64,000 bases of DNA from Pseudonocardia sp. (GTDB lineage: Bacteria; Actinomycetota; Actinomycetes; Mycobacteriales; Pseudonocardiaceae). Made by a program: the position numbers and the translations under genes. The notes below the pieces were generated by a model, which ran no database searches, was not told the DNA's origin, and saw only the letters and a program-made list of their open reading frames with translations. Below, one piece after another: positions 61,797-64,000 of this stretch (position 1 is the first letter of the stretch; every line of letters begins with the position of its first letter). The stretch lies in the NCBI RefSeq assembly GCF_029263155.1, contig NZ_JAJCYB010000086.1, positions 1-64,000 on the forward strand, in the 5' to 3' direction.

Positions 61797-63626
61797 ATGG
61801 CCTTCTCCGTCCAGATGCCCGCCCTCGGTGAGAGCGTCACCGAGGGCACCGTCACCCGTTGGCTCAAGCAGGAGGGCGACCACGTCGAGGTCGACGAGCC
61901 GCTGCTCGAGGTCTCCACCGACAAGGTCGACACCGAGATCCCGTCCCCCGCCGCCGGTGTGCTGCAGCGGATCGTGGCCGCCGAGGACGAGACCGTCGAG
62001 GTCGGCGCCGAGCTGGCCGTGATCGGGGACGGGGACGGTTCGTCCTCCGACGGCGAGGCACCCGCGGAGCCCGCGGCCGAGACCCCCGCCGAGCCTGCCC
62101 CCGCCGACGAGCCCGCCGAGGAGGAGGCCCCGGCCGACCGGGGCACCGGAGCGGGCGACTCCGCGGAGCCGCAGGAGGCCCCGCAGGCCGCCACCAAGTC
62201 CACCGGCTCCGGCACCGCCGTGACGATGCCCGAGCTGGGCGAGAGCGTCACCGAGGGCACGGTCACGCGCTGGCTCAAGGCCGTCGGTGACGAGGTGACC
62301 GTCGACGAGCCGCTGCTGGAGGTGTCCACCGACAAGGTCGACACCGAGATCCCCTCCCCCATCGCCGGCACGCTGCTGGAGATCACGGCGGGCGAGGACG
62401 AGACCGTCGAGGTCGGCGGGCAGCTCGCGGTGATCGGCGACGAGTCGGCGGCCCCCGCCGTGGAACAGGAGCCGGCCGAGGAGCCGGCTCCGGCCGAGGA
62501 GCAGGCCCCCGCCGAGGAGGCACCGGAACCCGAGCTGGCCGAGGAGAACCCCGCCGAGGGCGAGAAGAAGCCGGAGCGGGCACCGGAGCCGGCTCCGGCG
62601 GCCGGCAGCAACGGTCGCTCCGCGCCCGAGGGCGGCGACGCACCCACCGGCGCCCCGTACGTCACGCCCCTGGTGCGCAAGCTGGCCGCCGAGCACGACG
62701 TCGACCTCACCACGATCACCGGGTCCGGGGTCGGCGGGCGCATCCGCAAGCAGGACGTGCTGGCCGCCGCCGAGGCGTCCACCCCGGAACCGGAGGCCGC
62801 ACCCGAACCGGCCCCCGCCGCCCCGTCCCCCGCGGCCCCGTCCCCCGCGGCCTCGTCCCCCGCCGCGCCGCAGGCCGTGGCCAAGCCCGCCAAGGGCGCC
62901 CCCGAGCCGGGCACCACGGTGAAGATGCCGCGGCTGCGGCAGGTCATCGCCCAGCGGATGACCGAGTCGCTGCGGGTCTCCGCGCAGCTCACGACGGTGC
63001 AGGAGGTCGACGTCACGCGCATCGCGAAGCTGCGCGCGCGGGCGAAGGCGGAGTTCGAGCGCCGCGAGGGCGTCAAGCTCACCTACCTGCCGTTCTTCGC
63101 GAAGGCCACCATCGAGGCCCTGAAGGCGTTCCCGCAGGTCAACGCGTCGATCAACGACGAGACCAAGGAGGTGACCTACCACGGGGCCGTGCACCTGGCC
63201 GTCGCGGTCGACACCCCCCGCGGCCTCCTCGTCCCCGTGATCAAGAACGCGGAGGACCTGAACATCGCCGGTCTCGCCCGCAAGATCGCCGACGTCGCGG
63301 CCCGCACACGCGACAACAAGATCGGCCCCGACGAGCTGTCCGGCGGCACGTTCACGATCACCAACATCGGCAGCGCCGGGGCGCTGTTCGACACGCCGAT
63401 CATCAACCAGCCCCAGGTCGCCATCCTGGGCACGGGCGTGATCAGCAAGCAGCCCATGGTGGTCACCGGTGCCGACGGCGACGACGTGATCGCCATCCGC
63501 TCGGTCTGCTACCTGCCGCTCACCTACGACCACCGTCTGGTGGACGGTGCCGACGCGGGGCGCTTCGTGAGCGCGATCAAGGCACGGCTGGAGGAAGGCG
63601 CCTTCGAGGCCGACCTGGGGCTGTAG
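61797..63626 (+). CDS. sucB: 2-oxoacid dehydrogenase E2 (dihydrolipoamide acyltransferase), two lipoyl domains
   Basis: A 609-residue E2. Two lipoyl domains with lipoyl Lys43 and Lys180 (STDKVDTE both times), each followed by a long Ala/Pro/Glu linker. Then an E3-binding domain ([15 protein letters not shown]), and the catalytic domain with His579 and Asp583 in [14 protein letters not shown]. It corresponds to Rv2215 (DlaT/SucB), used by pyruvate and 2-oxoglutarate dehydrogenase in mycobacteria. GGAG precedes ATG 61797. The lpd gene is directly upstream. Confidence 0.94.
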   Translation: MAFSVQMPALGESVTEGTVTRWLKQEGDHVEVDEPLLEVSTDKVDTEIPSPAAGVLQRIVAAEDETVEVGAELAVIGDGDGSSSDGEAPAEPAAETPAEPAPADEPAEEEAPADRGTGAGDSAEPQEAPQAATKSTGSGTAVTMPELGESVTEGTVTRWLKAVGDEVTVDEPLLEVSTDKVDTEIPSPIAGTLLEITAGEDETVEVGGQLAVIGDESAAPAVEQEPAEEPAPAEEQAPAEEAPEPELAEENPAEGEKKPERAPEPAPAAGSNGRSAPEGGDAPTGAPYVTPLVRKLAAEHDVDLTTITGSGVGGRIRKQDVLAAAEASTPEPEAAPEPAPAAPSPAAPSPAASSPAAPQAVAKPAKGAPEPGTTVKMPRLRQVIAQRMTESLRVSAQLTTVQEVDVTRIAKLRARAKAEFERREGVKLTYLPFFAKATIEALKAFPQVNASINDETKEVTYHGAVHLAVAVDTPRGLLVPVIKNAEDLNIAGLARKIADVAARTRDNKIGPDELSGGTFTITNIGSAGALFDTPIINQPQVAILGTGVISKQPMVVTGADGDDVIAIRSVCYLPLTYDHRLVDGADAGRFVSAIKARLEEGAFEADLGL

Positions 63627-63971
63627 GCGGCGCCGCCCGGGGACGGGCCGGTCCCCCGTGGAGCCGGCTCGTCCCCGCGGTACACCCGGGTCACCCGCCG
63701 GCAACGGATCCGCCGCCAGCGGGCTCCCCGGGCCCCGGGCCCCGGGCAACCGGGCCGTGGGCAACCTGAGCCTCCTGGGCAACCGGGCCCCGCTGGTCCG
63801 CTCCGGCCCGCGGGCCTGTCCCGGACCCACGGATCCACCCGGTGGTGCGACGGGCTCCCCGCCCGGTCAGCCACGGGTGCGCCGTTCTGCCTGACCCGGT
63901 TCTGCCCGACCCCGGTTCCGTCGGTCGGCCGGGGCCCGGGAGCACGGGAGCCGGGGCCCGGGAGCACGGAC
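63627..63971. other. Low-complexity GC-rich intergenic region with direct repeats
   Basis: No gene is convincing in this region. It contains GGGCAACCGGGCC-type repeats (63745-63790 area) and two 19-base direct repeats at 63929-63947 and 63951-63969 (core GGGGCCCGGGAGCACGG). Open frames here are low-complexity Pro/Gly/Arg and lack ribosome sites. Confidence 0.6.
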
Positions 63972-64000
63972 GTGGTGCGCCTCATGATCGACGAACCGGA
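63972..64000 (+). CDS. Possible 5' end of a gene cut by the window edge
   Basis: A GTG at 63972 (or an ATG at 63984) opens a frame reading VVRLMIDEP to the edge. It is too short to identify, and no ribosome site is clear. Confidence 0.15.

Noticed and set aside
63658..63894. Plus-strand frame of 78 codons after the E2 gene
   Set aside because: Composition is Pro/Gly/Arg low complexity, it lacks a ribosome site and it lies over direct repeats, so it is probably not a gene.

Overview
This is a high-GC actinobacterial chromosome segment. It most resembles a Pseudonocardia-type member of the Pseudonocardiaceae. The evidence is the very high third-position GC, frequent GTG starts, many apparent leaderless starts, an Emb-type arabinosyltransferase, and a right half (about 46.5-63.6 kb) whose gene order matches the mycobacterial Rv2199c-Rv2215 neighbourhood (ctaF, ctaC, adoK, erpA-like, glycerate kinase, DUF3043, cobU, cobT, cobS, ilvE, gcvT, pepA, lpd, dlaT/sucB). 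I recognise about 64 protein genes, one clear pseudogene and no RNA genes, CRISPR arrays or insertion sequences. The genus is an inference.

Left part (0-31 kb). A truncated HNH endonuclease tail is followed by a lipase, a DsbA-like oxidoreductase divergent from nhaA, and a cell-envelope polysaccharide region: UDP-glucuronate decarboxylase-like and UDP-galactopyranose-mutase-like enzymes, then two GT2 glycosyltransferases, a GT-C-like membrane protein, a Gfo/Idh/MocA oxidoreductase, an alkaline-phosphatase-fold enzyme, a flippase and an Emb-type arabinosyltransferase. A ferric-iron ABC transporter sits inside this region; its permease and binding protein are divergent from its ATPase across a promoter with a perfect 19-bp palindrome. 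From 20.4 to 30.8 kb there are regulators (WYL, GntR), an MFS transporter, a secreted lipase, a cysteine-rich protein beside a Zur-box-like palindrome, a metallophosphoesterase divergent from a cytochrome P450 across two operator-like sites, a phosphotransferase and an SRPBCC protein.

Middle part (30.8-46.5 kb). A HipA-like kinase is translationally coupled to a DUF3037 protein. Next come DoxX, a threonine-synthase-like enzyme, a sugar-phosphate operon (polyphosphate glucokinase, pgi, PAP2 phosphatase), a TetR regulator beside a gutted PPOX-fold gene, an Fpg/Nei glycosylase, a thioredoxin-NHL protein, an NlpC/P60 hydrolase, two lipoproteins, an enoyl-CoA hydratase, a DUF1707 protein, an O-methyltransferase and an acyl-CoA dehydrogenase.

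Right part (46.5-63.6 kb). This is core metabolism: cytochrome oxidase subunits, Fe-S cluster insertion, late cobalamin assembly (cobU-cobT-cobS), branched-chain amino acid transamination, glycine cleavage, leucyl aminopeptidase, and the E3 and E2 components of 2-oxoacid dehydrogenases. Noteworthy non-coding structure includes a two-copy dispersed hairpin element, 22-bp tandem repeats at two separate loci, a 24-bp perfect hairpin between convergent cobS and ilvE, and nine genes whose start codon lies 6-9 bases after a TANNNT -10 box.
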